From: Chloroflexota bacterium
GTDB taxonomy: Bacteria; Chloroflexota; Anaerolineae; UBA1429
Assembly: GCA_012729455.1 (NCBI GenBank)
Contig: JAAYDC010000024.1
Span: 1-57,986, forward strand
Length of the DNA stretch: 57,986 nt
Direction: 5' to 3'
Of this stretch, positions 9,301 to 17,184 are shown piece after piece (the first letter of the stretch is position 1; every line of letters starts with the position of its first letter). A model generated the notes under the pieces. It saw only the letters and a list, made by a program, of their open reading frames with translations. It ran no database searches and was not told the origin of the DNA. Both the position numbers and the translations under genes were made by a program.

Positions 9301-9581
9301 TCGGACGCTCCCGTCTCGGCTAGCTTCAGGAGCTCGCGGCGCACCCTGGAGCGCATCTCGCGGGCCGCCTTTTTGGTAAACGTCACCGCCAGGATGTTGC
9401 GCGGGCCATAGCCCTCTTCGGCCAGCAGGCTGATATAACGCGCTACCAGGGTGCGGGTCTTGCCAGAGCCGGCGCCGGCCGTCAGGTAGACGTCGCAGTT
9501 GCGCTCAAGTGCGGCCTGGCGCTGAACGTCCGTCAGACCAAAGCCCTCGATGGCGCGCTCAGTAGCGCTCTTGTTGTTCAT
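6303..9581 (-). CDS. addA: AddA-like ATP-dependent helicase/nuclease subunit A
   Basis: A 1092-residue UvrD/Rep-type superfamily 1 helicase fused to a C-terminal PD-(D/E)XK nuclease domain. This is the architecture of AddA, which with AddB processes double-strand breaks for RecA-dependent repair. Walker A is AGAGSGKT (Lys about 41), Walker B is VDEFQDT, motif V is HAAKGLEFK and motif VI is LYVALTRARDK. The nuclease core GYIDLLYRRGKAWHVIDFKTD is near the C-terminus. I chose the ATG at 9581 because it overlaps the addB stop (TGATG), which suggests translational coupling; an upstream start at 9611 would lie inside addB. Length is close to the family norm. Confidence 0.9.
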   Translation of the reverse strand: MNNKSATERAIEGFGLTDVQRQAALERNCDVYLTAGAGSGKTRTLVARYISLLAEEGYGPRNILAVTFTKKAAREMRSRVRRELLKLAETGASDECARWRDLVFKLDAARISTIHSLCAEILRAHPAEARIDPAFGAYEEVEATLLRGEVIEASLQDLAADPRFRELLDATDPRDLINALDEGIKARLKLERMTSENVNELVCGELLAICNDERLTAPVNELSGWSRRDLVDDANQTLADQISALIDTWRAARSALESSDLAAFDHCLPELKRCLTTNTGKKTSRAKLVLKEMRVAHDELLLPLLDTKPTDTPTPKLAPALEDAMRLVIARYQSALDERGALDFDSLESRTVELLEDPAVRASWQNEFGAVLVDEFQDTNARQYSIVRALAGTKPGRLFVVGDAQQSIYRFRQADVRVFHSLTSPHPPAGALGLRLDQTYRTHTELLQATSALFSQILADDEEYLQTYEIPYEPMTSARGALPEPPASPSIEFLLGSGREAEDARPNAAELLAHRLTDLKASGEIGEWHEVALLARASGSFSTYEDAFERWGIPYVTQSGRGMYQRPEIRDTINLLRALANPADDLAMAGALRSPAFGLSDAALYQLRWSSASAQPQQLWYALQHRTELLAGADRTAGARAVEILSRLLDQADRVSAAELLQELIAASDYRAILARDPHQGTAGRLWRNLDKLLDDILPNERLGLRELLEYLEHLNSRTVRESEAEAEVIGAIRLMTIHAAKGLEFKVVVLGDASRAENRRTSTGPLISSDYGVHPAASKEIVARYARLQEARQDAAETKRLLYVALTRARDKLIISGHVTHGKGEVPKYTLEGYASVLLDAASLKPLLPDLARDQLQHVKLPNGSTAGIWLASPTEEGVSEPPLPALAADATLPFVAKDALWQPLPLSQEAEEAPEEGLQMPHPASQAPAEAAGVLVHAAIQAWCFPGDARLPELLRERSRGLGIIEPEQANALYARAVELLERLRAHPLYTEIAQADERWHELPYVLAPYKGTSRSGYIDLLYRRGKAWHVIDFKTDALAALPDGAAVRDRYVKQVGRYIMAVRALLGHNPSAAICYLDDAGQVTLQEVT

Positions 9582-12500
9582 CACCGCCACCCCGCAGCAT
9601 GATAGCGCCAACAGAATTGTGCGGCGGCGCAGTAAAATGGGCAGCCTCCGGCAGGCGGAGCGGGATACAGCTTGCCGGATGCGTAACCGTCCACGAGCTT
9701 GTTCACCTGGCTGAGCATGTTGGCGATAGCTCCCTCTACGCCGCTTTTGGTGTCATCTTGGTATCCGCTCAGGGTTGCCGGCGAAGGTTTTTGACTGCCC
9801 AGCTGCCAATAGTAGCCCTCCACGACCGTGCCCCGATCAAGGGCACGCTCGGCTGCCAGAGCATAGATCGGCAGCTGCAGGCCTTTACCGAGCTTCATCT
9901 CTTCCAGGGTCACGCCCTTTGAGCCCGATTTGTAGTCGATGATGCGCAGCTCACAGGCGTCATTACAGTCGATGCGGTCGATCACGCCGCGCAGCGTCAG
10001 GCGTGTGCCGTCTTCAAACTCCAGCACCAACGGTTGGGCACCATCGCGTCCAAAGCTGGTTTCAAAAGCTTTCGCGGTAAAACCCTTGGCCATACACGTG
10101 ATGGCTGGGATATTACTAGCCAGCAGGTCCAGCATCTGGGTGCACTCGCTCTCCCAAAGCGGTCCCGGCCGGAACTGGTAGCGCTGCGGAGCGGCTGCCA
10201 GAATCGGTCTGGCGATATCGGGCAAGGCGCTGCGGATTCTCTCCGCGTCGGCCATATCCGGGAAGCACTTGAACAGCTCTGCGAGGATCTCGTGCAGGAG
10301 TGAGCCGCGGATGCTGACATCCAGCATCGGCTCACGAGGGCGCGGAGCGGTCAGTTCGAGCAGATACGCAAAGTAGTATTGCATGGCGCACTGGCTGAGG
10401 GTCTCCAGATGCGAGGTGCTCCAGGAACTGGCGCCCTCCAGACGCGCGCGCAACTGGCGCTGCACCGAACTCAGGTCGCCCTCATAGACGCCCCTGCTGC
10501 GCCGTTCACGCCGGCTGGCCAGCACTTGACCGCCGTGGTCGATCGCCTGCCAACGCTCCTGCAGGATGGCGTCATCGAGGGGCAGGTGTCCCTGACGGAC
10601 GGCATAGAACAAGAGCTCGCTGGCCGAGGCTGCGTCATGCAGGGCGACCGCGCCATCGTGGCGCACACGTTGCGGGCGGTAGTCCTCCGGCAGGAGGCGC
10701 CGCAGCTCAGACCAGAAGGGCGATTCCTCCCAGTCTTCACCGCCCTCTGCCAGATAGGGGCGCGTGAGAAGGAGCTTGAGATCGGCACGTGCGACTGCCT
10801 GGTAAAACAGGCTCTGCTGATTGCGCCCAAGACGTGCATCAAGTCCCAGTTCCAAACGCAGCGCTTCGCCGAGGAATGGATCCGGATGCTCAACCTCCGG
10901 CCAGCTGCCCTCCGAGAGGCCCAGCAACACGACGGCGTTAAAACGCACGCCGCGCGCACTGGCAACGTTACTCACCACGACGGCCTCGTCACGCCCGACG
11001 GAAGGATCATCGACATTGGGGCTGGTGACCACCAGTACGCGCAGTTCGGCGCAAAATTCCGACCAAGTGAGCTGCCGCTCGCCCGCCAGTTGGTCGGCTG
11101 AAAACATGGCACGCCAGATCTCGACTAGCTCGTGATAGGCGGCCACTTCCTCCTGGCTGCTGAGCGTCGTGCTAAACCGGCACCAGTCGGTCAGTGCTTC
11201 CGTCGTTTGGATCCATCTGGCCGTGCTGGCTACGTCGGTGGGGGCAGGTAAATGCGCATAAAGCCCCCGCAGATTCTCAAGCAGGCGCTCGGCCTCTTCG
11301 CCGCGGAGCAACGGCGCTACAGCGCCGCCCTCGTTGGGCTCGTCCTCAAAGCGCTCTGGCGGCCTCCTGAGGGCCAACGAATGCAGCGCTGCCTCCCACT
11401 GTTCGATTCCGCCGGTAATGCGCGCGTGCTCGGCGACCCGCGCCAGGGCATCGGCGTCGTTGCGCGTAAACCCGAGCTGCAGATAGGGCGAAGTCAGGCA
11501 GGCCAAGAGGGAGTGCGGGGTATTATCTATGGAAAGATTTAGATAGCCTAACAAAGCATATAACGCCATCGAGCGGCTGAGAGGCTCGCGCTGGGCAAAG
11601 CGCAGCGGGATACCAAACTCGCGTGCAGCAGCCTGCAGATAGGGGCGGTAGCCTGGTGAGGGCATAAAGACAGCACAGCTTCCCAGCGGAATGCTGTCGC
11701 GTACAAAGCGTGCCTTGATCCAGCGCAGTGCCTCGCGCGCCTCCTCGGCCGCCGAACGCGCCTCAACCAGTTCCACGGCGGGCAAGGCCTCCAGGCGCGC
11801 AGCGCTGGAGACGTAGAGGCGTTCGAGCAGGGCGCTCAAAGGCGTGCGCTGGGCAGGAGCGGGTTTTAGACGAGTTTCTCTGGGCGTTAGCTTCTCGCGC
11901 AAGGCCGCCAGGCTCGTATGCATACGCTGTTCGACCTCGCGCGGGGGCTCATCGCCGCTCACAGGCAAGGTGATGATGACTTGTTCTACATTACGCAGCG
12001 CCTCCATGCCCGCCAGCTGGGCTCCGGTAAAAGTATCAAAGCCGTCGATGATTAGCATACGCCACAGCTGTGAACCACCAGTGCGCTCGAGCGCTTCGAC
12101 CGCCAGCCAGCTCAGTCCTTCCTGATCGGCCCATCCCAGTGCCTGCAGCCTGGTCTGATAGGCGTCATAGAACAGGGCCAGCTCGTATTCGGCACGCGAT
12201 CGGCTGCGGGTGACCTCCAGCATGTACTGCGGATCGACCATGCTGCGCTTTAGCTCGGCAAACGCATTCCCAAGCACCTGCACAAAACCCGGAAGCTGTG
12301 CGATCTGCCCATAATGCTGCAACGTCCCCGCCTCCTCCTGCGCGCGGATTGCGGCACGCACCATGCGCGCGGCACCGACACGGTGCAGCTGCGGAGTGGG
12401 AGTTGGGCTGTGCTGCAGTATCTGGCGGTAAAGGTCGTCAAAGAGGCCGATTTCTGTGCCGATTGCCCCGCCGCTGAGCGCCAGACGGTGGCGCCAGTCG

Positions 12501-12634
12501 GTGGCCTGCAGGGCATTCGAGACCACCACCCGCACAGGGGCGAGCGGCGCGCGGCTGCGCAGCATCTGAACTCTGCGCAGACATTCGCTCGTTTTGCCGC
12601 CTGCTGGTGGTGCCAAGATCAGTTCGACGCTCAT
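9581..12634 (-). CDS. addB: AddB-like helicase-nuclease subunit with Fe-S nuclease domain
   Basis: A 1017-residue AddB/RexB-type protein, partner of AddA. The N-terminal nucleotide-binding loop is degenerate (APPAGGKT rather than GxxGxGKT). The C-terminal half has the PD-(D/E)XK core LRIIDYKSGSKGVTLEE followed by the QLPIYALAAE helix. A Cys before the nuclease core (LSQCAMQYYF) and three Cys at the end (CPFYC and FC) match the AddB arrangement that binds a 4Fe-4S cluster. The ATG is preceded by GGGAGG. It is first in the addB-addA pair, and its promoter (12654-12681) is divergent from the sulfatase promoter. By family knowledge the dimer unwinds and degrades broken ends until it meets a Chi-like sequence. 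Confidence 0.88.
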   Translation of the reverse strand: MSVELILAPPAGGKTSECLRRVQMLRSRAPLAPVRVVVSNALQATDWRHRLALSGGAIGTEIGLFDDLYRQILQHSPTPTPQLHRVGAARMVRAAIRAQEEAGTLQHYGQIAQLPGFVQVLGNAFAELKRSMVDPQYMLEVTRSRSRAEYELALFYDAYQTRLQALGWADQEGLSWLAVEALERTGGSQLWRMLIIDGFDTFTGAQLAGMEALRNVEQVIITLPVSGDEPPREVEQRMHTSLAALREKLTPRETRLKPAPAQRTPLSALLERLYVSSAARLEALPAVELVEARSAAEEAREALRWIKARFVRDSIPLGSCAVFMPSPGYRPYLQAAAREFGIPLRFAQREPLSRSMALYALLGYLNLSIDNTPHSLLACLTSPYLQLGFTRNDADALARVAEHARITGGIEQWEAALHSLALRRPPERFEDEPNEGGAVAPLLRGEEAERLLENLRGLYAHLPAPTDVASTARWIQTTEALTDWCRFSTTLSSQEEVAAYHELVEIWRAMFSADQLAGERQLTWSEFCAELRVLVVTSPNVDDPSVGRDEAVVVSNVASARGVRFNAVVLLGLSEGSWPEVEHPDPFLGEALRLELGLDARLGRNQQSLFYQAVARADLKLLLTRPYLAEGGEDWEESPFWSELRRLLPEDYRPQRVRHDGAVALHDAASASELLFYAVRQGHLPLDDAILQERWQAIDHGGQVLASRRERRSRGVYEGDLSSVQRQLRARLEGASSWSTSHLETLSQCAMQYYFAYLLELTAPRPREPMLDVSIRGSLLHEILAELFKCFPDMADAERIRSALPDIARPILAAAPQRYQFRPGPLWESECTQMLDLLASNIPAITCMAKGFTAKAFETSFGRDGAQPLVLEFEDGTRLTLRGVIDRIDCNDACELRIIDYKSGSKGVTLEEMKLGKGLQLPIYALAAERALDRGTVVEGYYWQLGSQKPSPATLSGYQDDTKSGVEGAIANMLSQVNKLVDGYASGKLYPAPPAGGCPFYCAAAQFCWRYHAAGWR

Positions 12635-12653
12635 GCAGGGCCTCCCTTACTAC

Positions 12654-12681
12654 AGTGTAGCGTGGTGTGGTGATCTGGCAA
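12654..12681 (-). promoter_or_regulatory. predicted sigma70 promoter of addB-addA
   Basis: Minus strand: -35 TTGCCA (12681-12676), 16-base spacer, -10 TACACT (12659-12654), with the ATG of addB about 20 bases beyond the -10. Confidence 0.5.
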
Positions 12682-12705
12682 GCGCCCTGCCGGCATCGGA
12701 TTGCC

Positions 12706-12734
12706 TTGCAGCAAAGATATGCCGGCGCTATACT
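12706..12734 (+). promoter_or_regulatory. predicted sigma70 promoter of the first sulfatase operon
   Basis: Plus strand: -35 TTGCAG, 17-base spacer, -10 TATACT (12729-12734). The predicted start near 12741 excludes the longer frame beginning at 12701. The second sulfatase gene has the same -35 hexamer and spacing (19115-19143). Confidence 0.55.
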
Positions 12735-12754
12735 GCCCAGCCAGAGGTGCTGCC

Positions 12755-14068
12755 ATGCCGTCCAATATATTGTACATTCATTCGCACGATTCCGGCCGCT
12801 ATCTGCAGCCCTATGGCGCCGCCGTGCCCACTCCCAACCTGCAGCGCCTGGCTGAGCAGGGCGTGCTCTTTAGCAACGCCTTTAGCACCGCGCCGACTTG
12901 CTCGCCTTCGCGCGCTGCCATGCTCACCGGGCAATGTGCGCATGCCAGTGGGATGCTCGGCCTGGCGCATCGCGGCTTTGCTTTGAGCCGCCCCGAGCGT
13001 CATCTGGCCAACGTTCTGGCGCAGGGCGGTTACCGCAGCGTGCTGTGCGGCATCCAGCACGAGACCACCTCTGACCCCCGCAGACTCGGTTATACAGAGG
13101 TGTTGCCGGCCGCAGCCATGCGCAGGGGCGAGGTCTCTGCTGCTGCCAGTACCTGGCTCGATCAGGCACTTTGCCAACCCTGGTTTCTCTCGGTTGGCTT
13201 TTTCGAGACTCATCGCGAATATCCAGCTGTCGAGCCTGGCGCGGGACGCTATCTGCGGCCGCCCACACCGGTCGCTATCAGCCTCGCCAGCCGCGATGAT
13301 ATGGCCGGCTACCATGCCAGTGCCGCCGAGTTGGATACCGGCATCGGGCAGGTGCTGGAGGCGCTCGAACGCAGTGGACAGGCGGATGACACGCTGGTGT
13401 TCTACACCACCGACCACGGCCTTGCTTTCCCGGGCTGCAAGTGCACCCTGACAGACCACGGCATCGGTGTGGCAATGATCATGCGCGGACCGCGCGGCAT
13501 GCGGGGCGGGCGGGTGTGCGACGCCCTTGTCTCGCACCTCGATGTTATGCCAACCCTGTGCGAGCTCGCCGGTTTATCTATCCCCGCGTGGTGCGAGGGG
13601 GTCAGTCTTTGGCCTCTGATCGAGGATACAGCGGATTCTGTTCGCGACCAGATCACCGCCGAGGTCACCTACCACGCGGCTTACGAGCCGCAGCGCGCTG
13701 TGCGCACCTTGCGCCACAACTACATCCGTCGTTACGGCAGCCGAGAGCTGCCGGTGCTGCCCAACTGCGACGATTCGCCCTCCAAGACCGTGTGGCTTGA
13801 GCAGGGCGGCGGAGAGCGCGCGCTACCACGCGAGGCGCTCTATGACTTGGCCGCTGATCCCACCGAAAGCTGCAACGTGGCTGATGATGCTGCCCAAGCG
13901 GACCTGCTCGCGGATATGCGCACACGCCTGCAGGCCTGGATGGAGGCGACCACCGACCCTCTCCTCGCGGGCGACCTGGTGCGTGCCCCCGAGGGTGCCA
14001 TTGCCAACGACCCGGCCGGGCGCTCGCCCAACGAGCCGGCCGCGCCGGCCAGCCAGTATTACCATTAG
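12755..14068 (+). CDS. sulfatase, heparan N-sulfatase (sulfamidase)-like
   Basis: A 437-residue type I sulfatase. The formylglycine signature CSPSR is intact with Cys about residue 49, so it needs maturation by a formylglycine-generating enzyme or anaerobic sulfatase-maturating enzyme, neither of which is in this window. The HSHDSG metal-site strand, the CSPSRAAMLTG segment and the later DHGLAFPG segment resemble N-sulfoglucosamine sulfohydrolases more than arylsulfatases. No signal peptide is present, so a cytoplasmic substrate such as an imported sulfated oligosaccharide is likely. The ATG at 12755 is preceded by AGAGGTG. It is the first gene of a four-gene operon (sulfatase, Gfo/Idh, UroD-like, SMP-30). 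Confidence 0.88.
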   Translation: MPSNILYIHSHDSGRYLQPYGAAVPTPNLQRLAEQGVLFSNAFSTAPTCSPSRAAMLTGQCAHASGMLGLAHRGFALSRPERHLANVLAQGGYRSVLCGIQHETTSDPRRLGYTEVLPAAAMRRGEVSAAASTWLDQALCQPWFLSVGFFETHREYPAVEPGAGRYLRPPTPVAISLASRDDMAGYHASAAELDTGIGQVLEALERSGQADDTLVFYTTDHGLAFPGCKCTLTDHGIGVAMIMRGPRGMRGGRVCDALVSHLDVMPTLCELAGLSIPAWCEGVSLWPLIEDTADSVRDQITAEVTYHAAYEPQRAVRTLRHNYIRRYGSRELPVLPNCDDSPSKTVWLEQGGGERALPREALYDLAADPTESCNVADDAAQADLLADMRTRLQAWMEATTDPLLAGDLVRAPEGAIANDPAGRSPNEPAAPASQYYH

Positions 14069-14101
14069 GTTTAGCAGATCAACATTCTTTCAGGAGGCAT
14101 C

Positions 14102-15154
14102 GTGGACAAGATCAAGATCGGGTTTATCGGTGTAGGCGGTATGGGGCAGAACGCCCATCTGAAGAACTATTGCACCGTGCCAGAGTGCGAAGTAGTGGCG
14201 ATCGCCGAGATCCGGCCCGAGCTGCGCAAACTGGTTGCAGCCAAATATCACATCCCGCGTACCTATGCCAGCCACACTGAGCTGTTGGTGGCCGAAAAGG
14301 TGGATGCGCTCGTCTCGGCACAGCCCTTTACGCGCCACGGTACGATTATCCCCGAGCTGCTGCAGGCTGGTGTGCCGGTTATGACCGAAAAGCCGCTGGC
14401 AGGGTCGATTGCGATGGGCGAAAAGGTGGTGGCAGCCGCCAAAGCGTCCGGCACCTGGCAGATGCTGGGCTACCACAAGCGCTCCGACCCAGCCACCATG
14501 TATGCCAAGGCCGAGATTGAGCGCCTGCAAGCGAGCGGTGAGCTGGGCAAGTTAAAGTATGTGCGCGTGCTGATGCCGGCCGGCGACTGGGTCGCCAATG
14601 GCTTTGTCGACTTGGTGCAGTCAAAGGAATCCTACCCCGAGTTGGCAGGCGACCCCGCCCCCGACGACATGTCGCCCGAGCTGTATCAGGAATACATCGG
14701 CTTTGTGAACTATTACATCCACCAGGTCAACCTGCTTCGTCACCTGCTGGGCGAACCCTACCGTGTGACCTATGCCGATCCCTCTGGCGTGCTGCTGGTT
14801 GCCACGACGCCAAGCGGTGCAGCGGGAGTGATTGAGATGTCGCCCTATACCAGCACACTCGATTGGCACGAATCCGCGTTCGTAGCCTTTGAACACGGTT
14901 ATATCAAGATCGAGCTGCCTGCACCGATGGCGATCAACCGTCCCGGCCGTGTCGAGGTGTTCAGCGACCCGAGCAACGGCAAGATCCCGCAGACGCTCGT
15001 GCCGACCCTGCCGTGGGTGCACGCCATGCGCCAACAGGCGATTAACTTTGTGCGCGCTGTCAAGGGCGAGATCAAGCCGATGACCGATTCGGTCGAAGCG
15101 CTGCAGGATCTGCAGGTGGCGCGCGACTATATCCGTTTGCTGCGCGGCGCCTGA
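14102..15154 (+). CDS. Gfo/Idh/MocA-family oxidoreductase
   Basis: A 350-residue NAD(P)-dependent sugar or inositol dehydrogenase. The N-terminal Rossmann motif GFIGVGGMGQNAHL is clear, as is the family EKPLAG motif with its catalytic-region Lys at about residue 98. A C-terminal alpha/beta domain follows. It starts with GTG 5 bases after AGGAGG. It lies 33 bases after the sulfatase, and its stop overlaps the start of the next gene (TGATG), so the two are probably translationally coupled. It likely oxidises a sugar released by the sulfatase pathway, for example an amino sugar or uronic acid derivative; this is inference. Confidence 0.88.
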   Translation: MDKIKIGFIGVGGMGQNAHLKNYCTVPECEVVAIAEIRPELRKLVAAKYHIPRTYASHTELLVAEKVDALVSAQPFTRHGTIIPELLQAGVPVMTEKPLAGSIAMGEKVVAAAKASGTWQMLGYHKRSDPATMYAKAEIERLQASGELGKLKYVRVLMPAGDWVANGFVDLVQSKESYPELAGDPAPDDMSPELYQEYIGFVNYYIHQVNLLRHLLGEPYRVTYADPSGVLLVATTPSGAAGVIEMSPYTSTLDWHESAFVAFEHGYIKIELPAPMAINRPGRVEVFSDPSNGKIPQTLVPTLPWVHAMRQQAINFVRAVKGEIKPMTDSVEALQDLQVARDYIRLLRGA

Positions 15155-16254
15155 TGAACGGCCTTGCTCCAGGCGAACGGCTGGTGCGCTGCCTGACGGG
15201 AGTACCCATCGATCGTGCGCCTTTTGGGGTTGGTTTGGGATGGCAGCCCTGGGGCGATGCGCTGGCTAACTGGCAGCGCGATAGCGGTATCGGCACACTC
15301 GACCCTGCAGAGTGTTTTGGCTATGACTTGGGGTTTGCCATCCCTGAGCTGCACAGCGGGATCTGGCCGCCTTTTGAGACGACCCTGCTGTGTGAAGATG
15401 ACGAGACCTATACCGCACGCGACGGGCGTGGCATCACGCTGCGTAACCGCCGCGATGGTGCCAGCATGCCGGAATGGCTCGATTATCCGGTACACACGCC
15501 CGACGAGTGGCGTTCTTTAAAGCACGAGCGATTGCAGATCGGCGACCCGACGCGCATTGCCGAGGATCTGAATGCCTTTGCCAGGCGTGTACGCGCCAGC
15601 GGTGAGGCGGTGCAGGTGGGGGCGTACCCTTGGGGCGTGTTTGGATCGGTGCGCGATCTTTTGGGTGTCGAAGCCCTACTGGTCGCGCTCTATGACGAGC
15701 CCGAGATGGTCGCCGATATGATGCAGCACCTCACCAGCCTGTGGCTCCATCTGTGGGAGGCGGTTGCTCAGGTGGTACAGATCGACCATATCCACATTTG
15801 GGAGGATATGTCCGGCAAACAGGGCTCGCTGATCTCGCCGCACATGATCGAACGCTTTATGATGCCGCAGTACGCGCGCATAGCCGGGTTTGCGCGCGCG
15901 CACGGTGTGCACGTGATCTCGGTGGATAGCGACGGCGACTGCAGTGAGCTGGTGCCGCTGATGATGCGCTACGGCGTGAACGCCTTTATGCCCTTTGAGG
16001 TGCAGGCCGGCAACGATGTGAGGGTTTATCGGGCGCAGTACCCGAGCCTGGGCATTTACGGCGGGCTCGATAAGCGTGCCCTGTCGGCCAATGAGGCAGC
16101 GGTAGATGCCGAGATCGCGCGTGCAGACGAAATGCTGAAAGGCGGGCGCTATATCGCTGCTTTTGACCATCTGATCCCGCCGGATGCCGAATGGAAGCTG
16201 TTCAAACGTGCTGCCGAGGGCATCAAAGCTTGTATTTATCGAGGAGTAAGTTGA
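15154..16254 (+). CDS. UroD-like (uroporphyrinogen decarboxylase / methyltransferase superfamily) protein
   Basis: A 366-residue UroD-superfamily protein. The start NGLAPGERLVRCLTGVPIDRAPFG, read in two parts, matches the N-terminal helix and strand of the non-heme UroD-like group. Later segments such as HIWEDMSGKQGSLISP and GIYGGLDKRAL match the barrel strands that in methyltransferase members hold the active site. A canonical RQAGRY segment of heme-pathway UroD is absent. It is tightly coupled to the Gfo/Idh gene before it and to the SMP-30 gene one base after its stop. Its position in a sulfatase/sugar operon points to sugar or methylated-substrate metabolism; the reaction is not established. 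Confidence 0.78.
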   Translation: MNGLAPGERLVRCLTGVPIDRAPFGVGLGWQPWGDALANWQRDSGIGTLDPAECFGYDLGFAIPELHSGIWPPFETTLLCEDDETYTARDGRGITLRNRRDGASMPEWLDYPVHTPDEWRSLKHERLQIGDPTRIAEDLNAFARRVRASGEAVQVGAYPWGVFGSVRDLLGVEALLVALYDEPEMVADMMQHLTSLWLHLWEAVAQVVQIDHIHIWEDMSGKQGSLISPHMIERFMMPQYARIAGFARAHGVHVISVDSDGDCSELVPLMMRYGVNAFMPFEVQAGNDVRVYRAQYPSLGIYGGLDKRALSANEAAVDAEIARADEMLKGGRYIAAFDHLIPPDAEWKLFKRAAEGIKACIYRGVS

Positions 16255-16255
16255 T

Positions 16256-17119
16256 ATGCAACCGCGTATGATCGCCAACTATGACTGCATCTGCGGAGAG
16301 GGACCGCTTTGGCACCCGCTCGAGAAAAAGCTCTACTGGGCTGATATCGCCTCTGCACGCGTGTTTCGCTACGACCCGCACAGCGAAACTCACGAACAGG
16401 TGATCGACGGCAAAGTACTGGGCGGCTTTACCATCCAGGCGGATGGCAAGCTGCTCCTGTTTGGCGATAACGGCTCGGTGCGCACCTGGCACGATGGGGT
16501 GATCGAGTCGGTAATCGAGAGCATCCCCGGCGAGGAGGGCGCGCGCTTTAATGACGTGATCGCCGACCCAGAAGGAAGGGTCTTTTGCGGTACTTTGCCG
16601 GGCAAAGGCCATCTGGGAAGCCTATATCGCCTGGATCGCGACGGCTCCGTCACCAAGCTGGTCGGGGGCATCGGCTGCTCGAACGGCATGGGCTTTACCG
16701 CGGGCTTGACGCAGATGTACTATACCGATTCGACGGTCGGCAGGATCTATCTTTTCGACTATGACCGCGCCACTGGGGCGCTCAGCAACCAGCGCGATTT
16801 TGTGAGTGTGGATCCGGCCACCGAAGGGCTGCCGGATGGCATGACCGTCGACGCCGAGGGCAACGTCTGGTCGGCGCGCTGGGATGGCAGCGCAGTGTTC
16901 AAGTACGCGCCGGATGGGCGCGAGTTGGCGCGCATTGAGCTGCCGGCGCGCAAAATCACCAGCGTGATCTTTGGCGGCGACGACCTTGCTGACTTGTACA
17001 TCACGACCGCTATCGGCGACAAGGGCAAGGCAGGTGAAGGCGAGGGCGCCGGCGGGCTCTTTGTGCTGCGTCCGGGTGTGCGCGGCGTGCCCGAGTTTTA
17101 CTCGCGCATCCTGCTGTAA
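16256..17119 (+). CDS. SMP-30/gluconolactonase-family lactonase
   Basis: A 287-residue six-bladed beta-propeller of the SMP-30/gluconolactonase/LRE family, which hydrolyses sugar lactones using a divalent metal. The metal-site Glu in CGEGPLWHP, the ARFNDVIADPEGRVFCGT segment and the LPDGMTVDAEGNVWSARW segment are diagnostic. No signal peptide is seen. It is the last gene of the sulfatase operon. Pairing with a Gfo/Idh dehydrogenase fits oxidation of a sugar to a lactone followed by ring opening. A strong bidirectional terminator follows at 17134-17172. Confidence 0.92.
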   Translation: MQPRMIANYDCICGEGPLWHPLEKKLYWADIASARVFRYDPHSETHEQVIDGKVLGGFTIQADGKLLLFGDNGSVRTWHDGVIESVIESIPGEEGARFNDVIADPEGRVFCGTLPGKGHLGSLYRLDRDGSVTKLVGGIGCSNGMGFTAGLTQMYYTDSTVGRIYLFDYDRATGALSNQRDFVSVDPATEGLPDGMTVDAEGNVWSARWDGSAVFKYAPDGRELARIELPARKITSVIFGGDDLADLYITTAIGDKGKAGEGEGAGGLFVLRPGVRGVPEFYSRILL

Positions 17120-17133
17120 CGCAAGCACAACAA

Positions 17134-17172
17134 AACACCCGCTTACGGCATTCAACGCCGTAAGCGGGTGTT
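17134..17172. terminator. bidirectional intrinsic terminator
   Basis: Perfect 16-bp inverted repeat (arms 17134-17149 and 17157-17172) with a 7-base loop, flanked by A and T residues. It sits between convergent genes ending at 17119 (plus) and 17185 (minus) and can serve both. Confidence 0.85.
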
Positions 17173-17184
17173 GACATAAATATG

